A stretch of DNA of 64,000 bases from assembly GCA_028289545.1 (NCBI GenBank), contig JANQPG010000102.1, positions 124,001 to 188,000 of the forward strand, written 5' to 3'. The notes under the pieces are model-generated. The model was not told the DNA's origin, did no database searches, and worked only from the letters and a program-made list of their open reading frames with translations. The position numbers and the translations under genes are program-made. This document shows positions 18,849-29,754 of this stretch, in pieces (positions within the stretch are counted from its first letter, which is position 1; every line of letters begins with the position of its first letter). Origin of the DNA: Woeseiaceae bacterium (GTDB lineage Bacteria > Pseudomonadota > Gammaproteobacteria > Steroidobacterales > Woeseiaceae).

Positions 18849-19151
18849 ATGCAGCTCACCCCTAGGGAAAAAGACAAACTCCTGGTCTCTATGGCCGCCA
18901 TGGTGGCGCAGAGACGCCTGGAACGCGGCGTCCGCCTGAATCACCCTGAGGCTGTTGCCTTGATTTCCGATTTTGTCGTGGAGGGTGCCCGCGACGGTAA
19001 GTCGGTCGCCACGCTGATGGAAGAAGGCGCAAAAGTCCTGACCCGCGACCAGGTGATGGACGGTATCGCCGAGATGATTCACGACATACAGGTCGAGGCG
19101 ACCTTTCCCGACGGCACCAAGCTCGTCACTGTGCACCAACCGATACGATGA
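18849..19151 (+). CDS. ureA: Urease gamma subunit
   Basis: 100 residues, the family's normal length, with the diagnostic start LTPREKDKL and VALISDFVVEGARDG, then IQVEATFPDGTKLVTVH at the end. An AGAGGA ribosome site lies just upstream. It is the small structural subunit of the cytoplasmic nickel enzyme that hydrolyses urea to ammonia and carbamate. It lies 15 bases after ureD. Confidence 0.97.
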   Translation: MQLTPREKDKLLVSMAAMVAQRRLERGVRLNHPEAVALISDFVVEGARDGKSVATLMEEGAKVLTRDQVMDGIAEMIHDIQVEATFPDGTKLVTVHQPIR

Positions 19152-19155
19152 GGAC

Positions 19156-19467
19156 ATGGCTATGATTCCGGGAGAAATTCTGCCCGCCGAAGGCGACATC
19201 GAGATCAACGCGGATGCCGAAGTCACGACCTTGACGGTCGCCAATACCGGCGACCGACCGATTCAGGTGGGCTCGCACTATCATTTTTACGAAACCAACC
19301 CGGCGCTCGACTTCGATCGCGAAGCCGCGCGCGGGCTGCGTCTCGACATTGCCGCCGGCACGGCTGTGCGTTTCGAACCCGGTCAAACCCGCGATGTCAG
19401 GCTCGTCCCGCTGGGCGGCGCGCGCATCGTCTACGGCTTCAGGCAGGACATCATGGGGACACTTTGA
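19156..19467 (+). CDS. ureB: Urease beta subunit
   Basis: 103 residues. Typical beta-subunit motifs are IPGEILPAEGDIEIN, TVANTGDRPIQVGSHYHFYE, AVRFEPGQTRDVRLVPLGG and a YGFRQDIMG end. It packs between UreA and UreC in the trimeric enzyme. The gene starts four bases after ureA; a second in-frame ATG two codons later (MIPGE) is also possible. Its stop is one base before the ureC start. Confidence 0.97.
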   Translation: MAMIPGEILPAEGDIEINADAEVTTLTVANTGDRPIQVGSHYHFYETNPALDFDREAARGLRLDIAAGTAVRFEPGQTRDVRLVPLGGARIVYGFRQDIMGTL

Positions 19468-19468
19468 G

Positions 19469-21178
<1,710 letters not shown>

Positions 21179-21179
21179 T

Positions 21180-21614
21180 ATGACCGCGTTGATCGCAGAG
21201 AAGGTCGTGGAAGTGCCGGCAGCGGTCGACGACGCAATCGAGCTCGATTACGACGCCCGACATCGCCGGCGCATTGTCATGCGGACGGAAGCCGGGCGGG
21301 AGTTCCTGCTCGATTTACCGAAGGCCACGGCGCTTGAGGAAGGCAACGGTCTCCTGCTCAGCGACGGCACGGTAGTTGCCGTGCACGCTCGCGCCGAAAG
21401 AGTTGTGGACGTGCGGGCTAAAAACGCCGAACAGCTCGCCAGGCTGGCCTGGCATCTCGGCAACCGGCACCTGCCGAGCGAGATTCGCGGCGACTCCATT
21501 CGCATACGATACGACCACGTCATCGTCGACATGCTGCAGGGGCTCGGTGCCGAAACGCAGGTTCTTGAAGCGCCGTTTCATCCCGAGCGCGGAGCGTATG
21601 CGCATGGACACTGA
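21180..21614 (+). CDS. ureE: Urease accessory protein UreE (nickel chaperone)
   Basis: 144 residues starting one base after the ureC stop. The N-domain is peptide-binding (RRRIVMRTEAGREFLLDLPKA). The C-terminal metal domain has AWHLGNRHLPSEI, with the conserved nickel-site histidine region, and a short histidine tail (HPERGAYAHGH). The tail is much shorter than the His-rich one of Klebsiella UreE, so little nickel storage is expected. It delivers nickel to UreG. Confidence 0.94.
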   Translation: MTALIAEKVVEVPAAVDDAIELDYDARHRRRIVMRTEAGREFLLDLPKATALEEGNGLLLSDGTVVAVHARAERVVDVRAKNAEQLARLAWHLGNRHLPSEIRGDSIRIRYDHVIVDMLQGLGAETQVLEAPFHPERGAYAHGH

Positions 21615-22281
21615 CGGCGAGCTGTACCGGCTGATGACCTGGCTGTCTCCGGCTTATCCGGTGGGCGCCTACGCATTCTCTCACGGCCTCGAAAATGCCG
21701 TGGACACGGAACTCGTCGTCGATGCGGAGACCACGCACGACTGGATTGCCAGCGTACTGACTCGGGGTAACGCCCAGGCGGACCTCGTTTTCGCCGCTGC
21801 CGCGTGGGACGCAACGCCGGATGCCGAAACGCTGGGCACGCTCAACGAGCTGGCGCTCGCCTTTCAAACCACGGCTGAGCTACGGCTCGAAAGCACCGCG
21901 CAGGGGCTTGCTTATGTTGCCGTCAGCCGGGATGCCTGGCCTTGCAAGGCCGTCGACGCGCTCACGGCAATGCCGGGCGAAGACGTTGCCTATCCAGTGG
22001 CGGTGGGCGCAATCGCTGCGAGCCACGGGGTTGGCAAACGCGCGACGTTGCTGGCGTACGCACATGCTTTTGCGGCCAACCTGGTCTCGGCGGCGGTGCG
22101 CCTCGTGCCCCTGGGGCAAACGGACGGCCAACGCATCACGGCAAAACTGATGGCCGTCGCCGAAGCAGCGGTATCAAGATCCCTGAATACACCGGTCGAC
22201 ACCGTTGCCACGGCAACACCCGTTGTCGACCTTGCGTCGATGAATCACGAGTCACAGTACACGAGGCTATTCCGCTCATGA
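21604..22281 (+). CDS. ureF: Urease accessory protein UreF
   Basis: 225 residues. Two close ATGs exist at 21598 and 21604; the second is preferred because GGAG at 21591 is nine bases before it. Motifs: MTWLSPAYPVGAYAFSHGLE at the start and YPVAVGAIAASHGV in the middle. UreF is the helical partner of UreD that gates GTP hydrolysis by UreG during metallocentre assembly. It overlaps the end of ureE and the start of ureG. Confidence 0.94.
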   Translation: MDTDGELYRLMTWLSPAYPVGAYAFSHGLENAVDTELVVDAETTHDWIASVLTRGNAQADLVFAAAAWDATPDAETLGTLNELALAFQTTAELRLESTAQGLAYVAVSRDAWPCKAVDALTAMPGEDVAYPVAVGAIAASHGVGKRATLLAYAHAFAANLVSAAVRLVPLGQTDGQRITAKLMAVAEAAVSRSLNTPVDTVATATPVVDLASMNHESQYTRLFRS

Positions 22282-22901
22282 GCAAAAACGGTCCTTTGAG
22301 AGTCGGCATAGGCGGTCCGGTCGGATCGGGCAAAACGGCGCTGACCGCGGCGCTGTGCCGGGACATGCGTGACGAATACTCCATTGCCGTTGTGACCAAC
22401 GACATCTACACAAAAGAAGATGCAGAGTTTCTCGCGCGCGCGGAGGCGCTGCCCGTCGAACGCATTGTCGGCGTAGAAACCGGCGGCTGCCCGCACACGG
22501 CCATACGCGAAGATGCATCGATGAATCTCGCGGCTGTTGCCGGGATGCATTCGCAGTTCGAGGACCTCGACCTCGTCATCATCGAGTCCGGCGGCGACAA
22601 CCTTGCCGCTACGTTCTCGCCCGAGCTCGCCGACATAACAATCTACGTGATCGACGTGTCGGCCGGTGACAAGATTCCGCGAAAGGGCGGGCCCGGCATT
22701 ACACGCTCCGACCTGCTGGTCATCAACAAGATCGATCTCGCACCGCTTGTCGGAGCGGACCTTGGCGTCATGGATCGGGACGCCAGACGTATGCGCGGCG
22801 ACCGGCCGTTCGTGTTTGCGAACATGAAGTCGGGCGAGTCGCTGGACGTCATTCGCGGCTTCATTGAACAGACCGGAGGGCTGTCTGCTTCCCGCGAATA
22901 G
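22278..22901 (+). CDS. ureG: Urease accessory GTPase UreG
   Basis: 207 residues, overlapping the ureF stop by four bases (ATGA). P-loop GIGGPVGSGKTAL, then VTNDIYTKEDAEFL, ETGGCPHTAIREDASMN with the Cys-Pro-His nickel motif, ESGGDNLAATFSPEL, and the G4 motif NKIDLAP. It is the SIMIBI GTPase that drives nickel delivery to urease. It ends the operon; no nickel or urea transporter gene lies beside it. Confidence 0.96.
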   Translation: MSKNGPLRVGIGGPVGSGKTALTAALCRDMRDEYSIAVVTNDIYTKEDAEFLARAEALPVERIVGVETGGCPHTAIREDASMNLAAVAGMHSQFEDLDLVIIESGGDNLAATFSPELADITIYVIDVSAGDKIPRKGGPGITRSDLLVINKIDLAPLVGADLGVMDRDARRMRGDRPFVFANMKSGESLDVIRGFIEQTGGLSASRE

Positions 22902-22983
22902 CGGCCTGTCTGCCCCCGGGATCGGGGATGCCTGAGCGCGCAAATTTGAGTTAAGGTGGTGGGCCTTTCTTCGAGTCCCCGCC

Positions 22984-24420
22984 ATGAACACGGTCCCCGA
23001 GATGCGCCCAGAGATGCGGAGCCTGCTGGATGAGCTCGGCACCTCGATTATCGATATTGTCCGCGACACCGACGACCGCATTGCCCTTCCGCCCGGATCC
23101 GAAGCCGTGTTGGCCGGTCTCAGCGAATCGCTGCCCGAGTCGGGCAGCGGAGCCCGACAGACGCTCGACAGTCTCCTGGAACTCTGCGAACAGGCCGGCG
23201 GCAACACATCAGGGCCCAGGTGCTTCCATTTTGTGATCGGCGGCAGCACGCCAGCCGCGCATATTGCCGACCTGATCGCAACCGCGCACGACGCGGTGAC
23301 CTACACATGGGTGCTGTCGCCCGTCGGCGTACATATGGAGCTGCAGGCGATCGACTGGCTGAAAGAACTGTTTGGCCTGCCGGCGGGCTGGGCGGGCGTC
23401 ATGGTGACGGGCGCCACCATGTCCAACTTCGTCTGTCTCGCCGCGGCGCGCCAGTGGTGGGGCGAACAACACGGCGTCGACGTGTCGGAGACCGGTCTCG
23501 TGGGGCTTCCGCAAATGCCCGTGCTGACCTCCGGCTTTGTGCACGCCAGCACGCTCCGAGTGCTGGCGCTGCAAGGTATCGGCCGCAGCAACGTCCGGCG
23601 GTTCTCGGCCGACGAGTTTGGCCGCCTGGACGTGAATGCCTACCGCCACGCGCTCGAGGCGCTCGACGGTCAACCAGCTGTTGTCGTCGTCAACGCGGGC
23701 GAAGTGAACGGCGGTGAGTTCGATCCCGTGGAGGAAATGATCGATATTGCCCGAGAGCACAACTGCTGGGTGCACGTCGACGGCGCTTTCGGTTTATTTG
23801 CCCGTATTTCGCCGCGCACGGCCGACCTTGCGCCGGGCGTCGAGCGCGCCGATTCGGTAACGGTCGACGGTCACAAGTGGCTCAACGTCCCCTACGACAC
23901 GGGCTATGCGTTTACACGCGATCACGCCCTCATGGCCAAAGCCTTTCGCTACTCGGCCGACTATCTGCCGTCGGAAGACGACCCGCACCCGACGCCGGGC
24001 GCAATTGGCCCGGAGAGCTCAAGGCGCGGACGCAGCTTCGCCACCTGGGCGACCCTCAAAGCCTACGGCCGCGAAGGCCAGCGAGACATTGTCGAGCACT
24101 GCCTCGACATTGCGCAGTGCTTTGCGGCAAGGGTCGGAGAGTCGGCCACGCTCGAACTCATGAACGAGCCGCGTCTCAACATTGTTGCGTTCCGCTACAA
24201 CCCGGGGGGCATGGACGACGACACCCTTGACGAGCTGAACCGCCGCCTCGGCGACGCGGTCATTGCCGACGGCCGCTTCCTGGTCGGCACCTCGAAGCTC
24301 GGCGGCCGTACCGTTTTCCGTCCGGCGTTTTCCAATTGGCGAACCCGCGACGAAGACGTCCTCGAGTTTGCCGCGGTAGTGGAGGAACTGGGTGAGCGTC
24401 TGTTGCGCCAGCAGAGCTGA
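22984..24420 (+). CDS. PLP-dependent decarboxylase, aromatic-amino-acid/glutamate decarboxylase fold
   Basis: 478 residues. It has the group II decarboxylase layout: PRCFHFVIGGSTPAAHIADL, TGATMSNFVCLAAAR (cofactor phosphate binding), WVHVDGAFGLFA, and Lys298 in TVDGHKWLNVPYD as the PLP Schiff-base residue. Proteins of this branch are often annotated aspartate aminotransferase-like or aromatic-L-amino-acid decarboxylase; the true substrate is not readable. It follows ureG by 82 bases and may be transcribed separately. A weak ribosome site precedes the first ATG, and in-frame ATGs lie six and nine codons further on. Confidence 0.88.
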   Translation: MNTVPEMRPEMRSLLDELGTSIIDIVRDTDDRIALPPGSEAVLAGLSESLPESGSGARQTLDSLLELCEQAGGNTSGPRCFHFVIGGSTPAAHIADLIATAHDAVTYTWVLSPVGVHMELQAIDWLKELFGLPAGWAGVMVTGATMSNFVCLAAARQWWGEQHGVDVSETGLVGLPQMPVLTSGFVHASTLRVLALQGIGRSNVRRFSADEFGRLDVNAYRHALEALDGQPAVVVVNAGEVNGGEFDPVEEMIDIAREHNCWVHVDGAFGLFARISPRTADLAPGVERADSVTVDGHKWLNVPYDTGYAFTRDHALMAKAFRYSADYLPSEDDPHPTPGAIGPESSRRGRSFATWATLKAYGREGQRDIVEHCLDIAQCFAARVGESATLELMNEPRLNIVAFRYNPGGMDDDTLDELNRRLGDAVIADGRFLVGTSKLGGRTVFRPAFSNWRTRDEDVLEFAAVVEELGERLLRQQS

Positions 24421-24533
24421 ATCGAAGACACCTCCACCCACAGGCGGAGTGTAGAATCCGCCCCGCGGAGGAATGCCCGGACCCGAGGGCGCGCTAGGAT
24501 CTCGGTCTGCGTTCAAAAGGCAAAGGACGACCG

Positions 24534-25649
24534 ATGAAACTTCGCTACAAAATTCTGAACGGCCTGCTGGCGGTCGTTGGAACCCTGGTGCTGGCCCTGG
24601 CCATTACGATCAGCTATTCCCCAGGATGCACGCCACCGCCCGTCGTCGCGTCCGGCACGGAGACGATGAAGGCCGTGGTCTCGCGCTGCTACGGCGGACC
24701 GGAGTCGCTCGAGTACCTCGACGTCGAGAAACCCGACCCGGGACCCAACGACATCGTCGTCAGGCTGGAAGCTGCCGCCGTCAACCCGCTGGACTATCAC
24801 TACATGCGCGGTTCGCCGTACGTGATGCGCCTGTCGATGGGTATTGGCCGCCCGGACGATCCGCGCATGGGCGTGGATTTTGCCGGGGTTGTCGTCGAGA
24901 CCGGCGACGACGTGAGCAGGTTTGCGGTCGGCGACGCCGTGTTCGGCGGGCGCGCCGGCGCCTTCGCTGAATACGTTGTTATGCCCGAAGATCGCGCGAT
25001 AGTCGCCAAACCCGACAATGTGAGCTTCGAGCAGGCAGCAGCGATACCCATTGCCGCCGTGACCGCGCTGCAGGCATTACGTGACCACGGCCGGCTTGAG
25101 GCTGGTGAAAAAGTGCTGATCAACGGGGCCTCGGGCGGCGTCGGAACGTATGCCGTGCAGATCGCGAAGGCTCTCGGCGCCGAGGTACACGGCGTGTGCA
25201 GCACACGGAACGTCGACATGGTGCTGGGCCTCGGTGCCGACCACGTCTTTGACTACAAACAGGAAAACTACACCGACAGCGACAACGAGTACGACCTGAT
25301 TGTCGACATGGTGGGCAGTCAGTCCCTGACGGCCAATCGGGGTGTGCTCAAACCGGGCGGACGCATGGTCATTGTCGGCGGCTTAAAGGGCAACTGGCTC
25401 GCACCGTTCTGGCAACCGCTGAAGGCAATGATGCTTTCGCCTTTCATCGACGAAGAAATCGGCATGATGCTGGCCGAGATCCGCAGCGAAGACCTCGAAT
25501 TCCTCGCCGGTCTGATGGCTGACGGCCGCCTCGGTTCCCGGATCGACCGACGCTATCCGTTGGCCGACACGGCGGAGGCCCTGCGCTACCTGGAAACGCA
25601 GCGGGCGCGCGGTAAGGTGATCATCGACGTGACAGCACTTTCTGAGTAG
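24534..25649 (+). CDS. Membrane-anchored MDR (quinone-oxidoreductase-like) reductase
   Basis: 371 residues with an AAGGA ribosome site. An N-terminal hydrophobic segment (GLLAVVGTLVLALAITISYS) anchors a zinc-independent medium-chain reductase: MKAVVSRCYGGPESLEYLDV, AAAVNPLDYHYMRG, MGVDFAGVVVETG and the NADPH-binding INGASGGVGTYAVQIA. No structural-zinc cysteine cluster is seen. It should reduce a quinone or enone with NADPH at the membrane; the substrate is unknown. The anchor is unusual for this normally soluble family. Confidence 0.87.
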   Translation: MKLRYKILNGLLAVVGTLVLALAITISYSPGCTPPPVVASGTETMKAVVSRCYGGPESLEYLDVEKPDPGPNDIVVRLEAAAVNPLDYHYMRGSPYVMRLSMGIGRPDDPRMGVDFAGVVVETGDDVSRFAVGDAVFGGRAGAFAEYVVMPEDRAIVAKPDNVSFEQAAAIPIAAVTALQALRDHGRLEAGEKVLINGASGGVGTYAVQIAKALGAEVHGVCSTRNVDMVLGLGADHVFDYKQENYTDSDNEYDLIVDMVGSQSLTANRGVLKPGGRMVIVGGLKGNWLAPFWQPLKAMMLSPFIDEEIGMMLAEIRSEDLEFLAGLMADGRLGSRIDRRYPLADTAEALRYLETQRARGKVIIDVTALSE

Positions 25650-25828
25650 CAGAACGTATAGCAACACCGATCAGAAGGGCGATCGGGCGCCGACAAAGAC
25701 CGCGTCTCACTAGTCGAAGCCGATCGGGTCGTCGAGACCCTGCTTGCACCCCGCCTCCACCGTCCGGCTGCGCTTGCAGTGTCGTCTTTAGAGATCTCCA
25801 TGCGGCTGCGCGAAGGTGCAGTCTGGCG

Positions 25829-27364
25829 TCAGCGAGAATCCGGCAAGATTTCCTTCAGATGCGTCGCGGCGTACTGCATACAAGCGGATCCAGCGGCGAG
25901 GGTGCCGAGAAAGTTACCGTCGAGTGATTGGACACCGCCACGGGCTTGTCGAAACAGTTCTTCTCTGGACAGCGGCACCCAGGTTCGGCGTGGCTCATTC
26001 GGCAACCGCGATTGCACCTCCCAGTTGAACTTCAAGAGCAGATCCGGTTTCTTTTGTTTTGCCCGTTCCCAATCGACGACGATGCCGCAGAGCACCTCCG
26101 GTTTCAGCGTGACGGGGTCGACACCGAAACCGAAAAGATAGATTGTGGCTGCAGGACCCGGCTCCTCGAAGAAGACGCGATGTAGCTCTTTGATCTCCGG
26201 AAACCCGAGATAGTCGCCCCAGCTGTCGATTTGCTTGTACAGTTTCTCCTGGTCGAACAGCTCCTCGAGAAACTCTCTGATGACTGTCTTTCTGATAGGC
26301 GTATCTTGCTTCTGCGCTCCGGCGGCAAACGCTTGATGACCACCCGCAGGCAAGACGTGCACGAGGTTTTGGGCTTGCAGCTGAGTCTCGTCACGTTTGT
26401 GAAGCAAGAAATAGTCTCCTGATGGAAGTTCCGGTCGGTTCCTTGCTGCTGGTTCCCGGTAGTTCAGGAATATCGAAACGCAGTTCACGCCAGGGTAAGT
26501 CGCTCGCGCTCTAAACGAAAACGCATCCGAAGGCGCGCCTCGATGCTCAAAGCGCTCCGGAAAGTCGCTTCGTCGATTCCGAATCATCCAATCTGCGAGT
26601 TCCGCGCCAAGCACCTCGCACGTGTTGATGTAGTCGTAGTAGTGGCCGAGATAGTATTCGAAACCGGTGAAGCCTCCAGCATCCGTCAGGACGCGATCTA
26701 CGCAGAAAATCTCGCCGTTGTGCTGCGGCTCCTTCTTTATCTCTTTTCTTGTTCTGTAAGCCTTCGTCCCCTTATATGAAACGTAGTCGGCCGAAAGCCC
26801 GGCGAGGCGAACCTGCCCGAACGCTGCCCCCGGTTTGGGTAGTGACGCTTCCTTCTGCTCCAACGCGTGTGTGAGCTCGAGCGGCGCACCCCTGAGCCAG
26901 CTTTTCTCCGCGATGAGCAAAGGGTAGTCGGCCCCGCTGATATCGACGGACCGGTAAAACTGCTTGGCCACCTCGTTCACCCGGTTTCGTTCCCTGGCGA
27001 CCAGCTCGATGGCTTCGTCCCACCGCCTTCTCGCGCGAACGATTGCTTCCCCCAACCTTAGGAACTCGTCATACGAGCTTTGCAGCAAGTGCTCTCTTTT
27101 GAGGTCGGGGTAGAGCGTGCACAGCCAATCCACGTAGACGTCCGGCACTTCACCCTTGTTTCTCGCCGTTTGCCAAGTCTTCTTGCTTCGGGCGCCCATC
27201 GGGTCTGCCCTGTATACACCCTCCTTTATCGCATCGAAGAGGCGGTCATACACGCCGTTGAAATCGATGATAAAGCGAGCCAGGGACGCGTCGGTATCGA
27301 GATTGTCGATGCACCACTGCACACGATCACCGAAGCGGGAAATGTGAAAGTTTGACTTCGCCAT
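25829..27364 (-). CDS. Protein of unknown function with a degenerate Nudix-like region
   Basis: 511 residues. The ATG at 27364 is chosen (GGAAA ten bases upstream); the frame continues to a GTG at 27415. The N-terminal third is helical and basic, with no signal or membrane segment. Beyond the middle lies LPAGGHQAFA followed by IRKTVIREFLEELF (REFLEEL at residues 363-369), which matches the second half of the Nudix box (REUxEE) but lacks its first glutamate. A C-terminal region has TIYLFGFGVDPVTLKPEVLCG. By eye the gene is less G+C-rich than its neighbours, suggesting transfer. It is divergent from a nucleotidyltransferase gene. A defence or sensor role is possible but unsupported. Confidence 0.7.
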   Translation of the reverse strand: MAKSNFHISRFGDRVQWCIDNLDTDASLARFIIDFNGVYDRLFDAIKEGVYRADPMGARSKKTWQTARNKGEVPDVYVDWLCTLYPDLKREHLLQSSYDEFLRLGEAIVRARRRWDEAIELVARERNRVNEVAKQFYRSVDISGADYPLLIAEKSWLRGAPLELTHALEQKEASLPKPGAAFGQVRLAGLSADYVSYKGTKAYRTRKEIKKEPQHNGEIFCVDRVLTDAGGFTGFEYYLGHYYDYINTCEVLGAELADWMIRNRRSDFPERFEHRGAPSDAFSFRARATYPGVNCVSIFLNYREPAARNRPELPSGDYFLLHKRDETQLQAQNLVHVLPAGGHQAFAAGAQKQDTPIRKTVIREFLEELFDQEKLYKQIDSWGDYLGFPEIKELHRVFFEEPGPAATIYLFGFGVDPVTLKPEVLCGIVVDWERAKQKKPDLLLKFNWEVQSRLPNEPRRTWVPLSREELFRQARGGVQSLDGNFLGTLAAGSACMQYAATHLKEILPDSR

Positions 27365-27524
27365 AAGCCAGTTTCCGCAGATTTCCAGGAAATCTCGATT
27401 CTCTGGGCCGTACACTGCGATCGTGGCCCGTGCCGCACATATTTGTCAATTGAACATGGAGCGACCTTTGAATAAGCACGAATCGCTCAAAAACCGGCAT
27501 GACCGCGGTAGATCGAGCCTCCGC

Positions 27525-28262
27525 ATGGTCAACGACGCCATCATTCTCTGTGGCGGCCTGGCGACCCGAATGGGCAGCGTGTGCGACGCCGTGCCCAAGT
27601 GCATGCTGCCGGTCGGCGACAAACCTTTCCTCGACACGCTTGTTCGGTGGCTGCTTCGAAACCACATGGGCGTCGTCTTGAGCTGTGGGCACCACGACGA
27701 AATCATCAAAGATCACTTCACCGGCCCTGATTGGCTGAAGTCCGGCATTCGGTTCGTCGACCAGCCGACGCCTTTGCCGGAGACCGGCGGGGCCATTCGC
27801 CAGGCTGCCGCGTTTGCTCGGTCCGAGCATTTCCTCGTCTTGAACGGTGACACGATCGTGTCGTTCGATATCGCCAGGGCGTTTACGCACCATGCGTCGC
27901 GGGTCTATCCGGTCACGCAGCTACTGTCGAAATCCAGCAACCAGAATCAGGGACTGGTAACTGTCGATCCCGCCGAGCAAATCGTTGTCGATTTCGACGA
28001 GTCCGGCAGTCCGCACAAGCGTACGCTCGCCCGCTACATAGACGCATGCAGCACCGGAGCGTACATCGTGAACCGCGACTTCGTTATTGCACGGTTCGAG
28101 CCGGAAGCCCGTTTCTCATGGGAGCGGGAGGCTATGCCCGAACTGGTGCAAGACCTTGAAGTGGGAGCACACATGATCACTCAGGGTGTCATCGACTTCG
28201 GTACGCCAATGCGGTACCGCTTCATCATGAACCTCGATTTGGACGAATACTATGGAAACTAG
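27525..28262 (+). CDS. Sugar-1-phosphate nucleotidyltransferase, HddC-like
   Basis: 245 residues. The ATG at 27525 is preferred because the family's glycine motif follows at once (AIILCGGLATRM); an ATG at 27456 is possible. Signatures: CGGLATRMGSVCDAVPKCML (GxxxR and PK nucleotide binding), PLPETGGAIRQAA and LNGDTIVSFD. It resembles heptose-1-phosphate guanylyltransferases and other NTP-transferases that make NDP-sugars, though none of the other heptose genes is here. It overlaps the next gene by 11 bases, so the pair is cotranscribed. Confidence 0.82.
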   Translation: MVNDAIILCGGLATRMGSVCDAVPKCMLPVGDKPFLDTLVRWLLRNHMGVVLSCGHHDEIIKDHFTGPDWLKSGIRFVDQPTPLPETGGAIRQAAAFARSEHFLVLNGDTIVSFDIARAFTHHASRVYPVTQLLSKSSNQNQGLVTVDPAEQIVVDFDESGSPHKRTLARYIDACSTGAYIVNRDFVIARFEPEARFSWEREAMPELVQDLEVGAHMITQGVIDFGTPMRYRFIMNLDLDEYYGN

Positions 28263-29025
28263 CTATCAGCTCCACGGAGCTTTGTCACTGCAACAGGTCC
28301 TTCACTTCCGACAGAACGGATACCTGCTGTTGCCGGAAGCAATCTCGAAAGACCTGGTCGGATCGCTCAGGAGGACGCTCCTCCTCGCGGCGGACGCGCG
28401 GAGAGAGCCGGTGCGCACGAACCCGTCAGGCAAGGTCACGCACGTTGAAGAAGTCGTACAGAGGTTCGACGAAATCCTTGAAATGGTGGGCTCCCAACGG
28501 GTACGCGGTGCTCTGGAGTCGCTGCTTGGGCCCAATATTTTCCTGACCGTCAACAGACACAACCACGCGACCATCAATCTCAGGGGCGCACAGCAGCAGA
28601 CCCGTTTGCATCGCGACATTCTGCAGTGGTCGAGGTCGGTAGTCACCGCGGTTTTCTATCTCGACGATTCGACGATTGAGAACGGTTGCACTCATATGGT
28701 TCCAGGAAGCCATCGTCTGCCTTTCGCAGGAATGCCCAACAATGGCGGAACCTGGATGGACGAGTACGATCTGTACAACGAGTTGATCGATCAGGAGCTT
28801 CCCGTCCCTGCTGCTGCCGGGTCCGTGTTACTGTTCGACAGCCTCATGTTTCACCGGGTGTCGAGAAATACGACCGACGGGTCTCGCATCAGCGTAACGC
28901 TTGGATTTCACAGCGTTGATGAACTCTCCAGCGGATTCGATGAAAGCGAAAAACTACTTGTCGCGGGAAACAACATCTATCGCGGCAACGACGTCGGGCG
29001 AGTGGCTTTGAAACGTCGGGCATAG
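28252..29025 (+). CDS. PhyH-family Fe(II)/2-oxoglutarate dioxygenase
   Basis: 257 residues with the phytanoyl-CoA dioxygenase fold. The metal ligands are the HxD of RLHRDILQWS and the distal His of MFHRVSRN, and the 2-oxoglutarate Arg is in SRISVTLGFH. FRQNGYLLLPEAIS at the start is the usual PhyH opening, and the double-stranded helix includes AVFYLDDSTIENGCTHMVPGSH. It is a cytoplasmic hydroxylase of unknown substrate. Overlap with the nucleotidyltransferase gene suggests the product may be a modified sugar or lipid. The ECF sigma gene begins eight bases after it. Confidence 0.85.
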   Translation: METSYQLHGALSLQQVLHFRQNGYLLLPEAISKDLVGSLRRTLLLAADARREPVRTNPSGKVTHVEEVVQRFDEILEMVGSQRVRGALESLLGPNIFLTVNRHNHATINLRGAQQQTRLHRDILQWSRSVVTAVFYLDDSTIENGCTHMVPGSHRLPFAGMPNNGGTWMDEYDLYNELIDQELPVPAAAGSVLLFDSLMFHRVSRNTTDGSRISVTLGFHSVDELSSGFDESEKLLVAGNNIYRGNDVGRVALKRRA

Positions 29026-29033
29026 GAATTCAT

Positions 29034-29606
29034 ATGGCCCGCGAACCTCAGATCACACGCATGCTCAACGAATGGCGCAGCGGCGACGCCGAGCTGCTCG
29101 AGGACATCATTCCGGCCGTGTACGACGAGCTGCACCGGGTCGCGCGAAGCTATATGCGCGGGCAGCCCGAGCAACATACGCTGCAGGCGACCGCGCTGGT
29201 CAACGAGGCGTTCCTGCGCATCGGCAACGTCAAGACCGAACTGGAAGACCGCGGACACTTCATCGGCATCGTCGCCAACGTCATGCGGCAGATCCTGGTC
29301 GATCACGCGCGCGCAAAACACAGCCAAAAGCGTGGCGGCGGCGTCAGTCACGAGTCGATAGACGACGCCAACGTCGCGGGAGCGGGCGGTCCTTCGACCG
29401 ACGTGCTGGCGCTGGAATCAGTGCTCGCACGCCTCGACAAAAAAGACCCTCGCAAGGTCCGGATCGCCGAGATCTACTACTTCTGTGGCGCAACCTACGC
29501 AGAGACCGCCGCCGCCATGGACATCTCCGAGGCCACGCTGCACCGGGAATTGCGCCTGCTGAAGGCGCTACTCGCCCGCGAACTCTCCGATCGCCAGCAA
29601 AAGTGA
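29034..29606 (+). CDS. ECF sigma factor, SigD-type (Sigma70_ECF)
   Basis: 190 residues, with AGGA before the ATG. The region 2 segment has VYDELHRVARSYMRG, TALVNEAFLRI and HFIGIVANVMRQILVDHARAK; region 4 has FCGATYAETAAAMDISEATLHREL. This is the sigma subfamily often encoded next to membrane Ser/Thr kinases, as here with the TPR kinase that ends at 30,012. It should direct polymerase to a small regulon. It lies close behind the PhyH gene, so read-through is likely. Confidence 0.88.
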   Translation: MAREPQITRMLNEWRSGDAELLEDIIPAVYDELHRVARSYMRGQPEQHTLQATALVNEAFLRIGNVKTELEDRGHFIGIVANVMRQILVDHARAKHSQKRGGGVSHESIDDANVAGAGGPSTDVLALESVLARLDKKDPRKVRIAEIYYFCGATYAETAAAMDISEATLHRELRLLKALLARELSDRQQK

Positions 29607-29754
29607 GGGTTTAAGCAGCTGATAAATAAAGGAAATACGGTTAGAAAATTTTTTTGAGGGAATTTTTGCAGCAATTTCGAAGTAGACAATAACCAACAGA
29701 TATTCGTGGACAGTCGGCCGGACATCGTGGCCCACCTGTCCACAGGAGAGCGTT

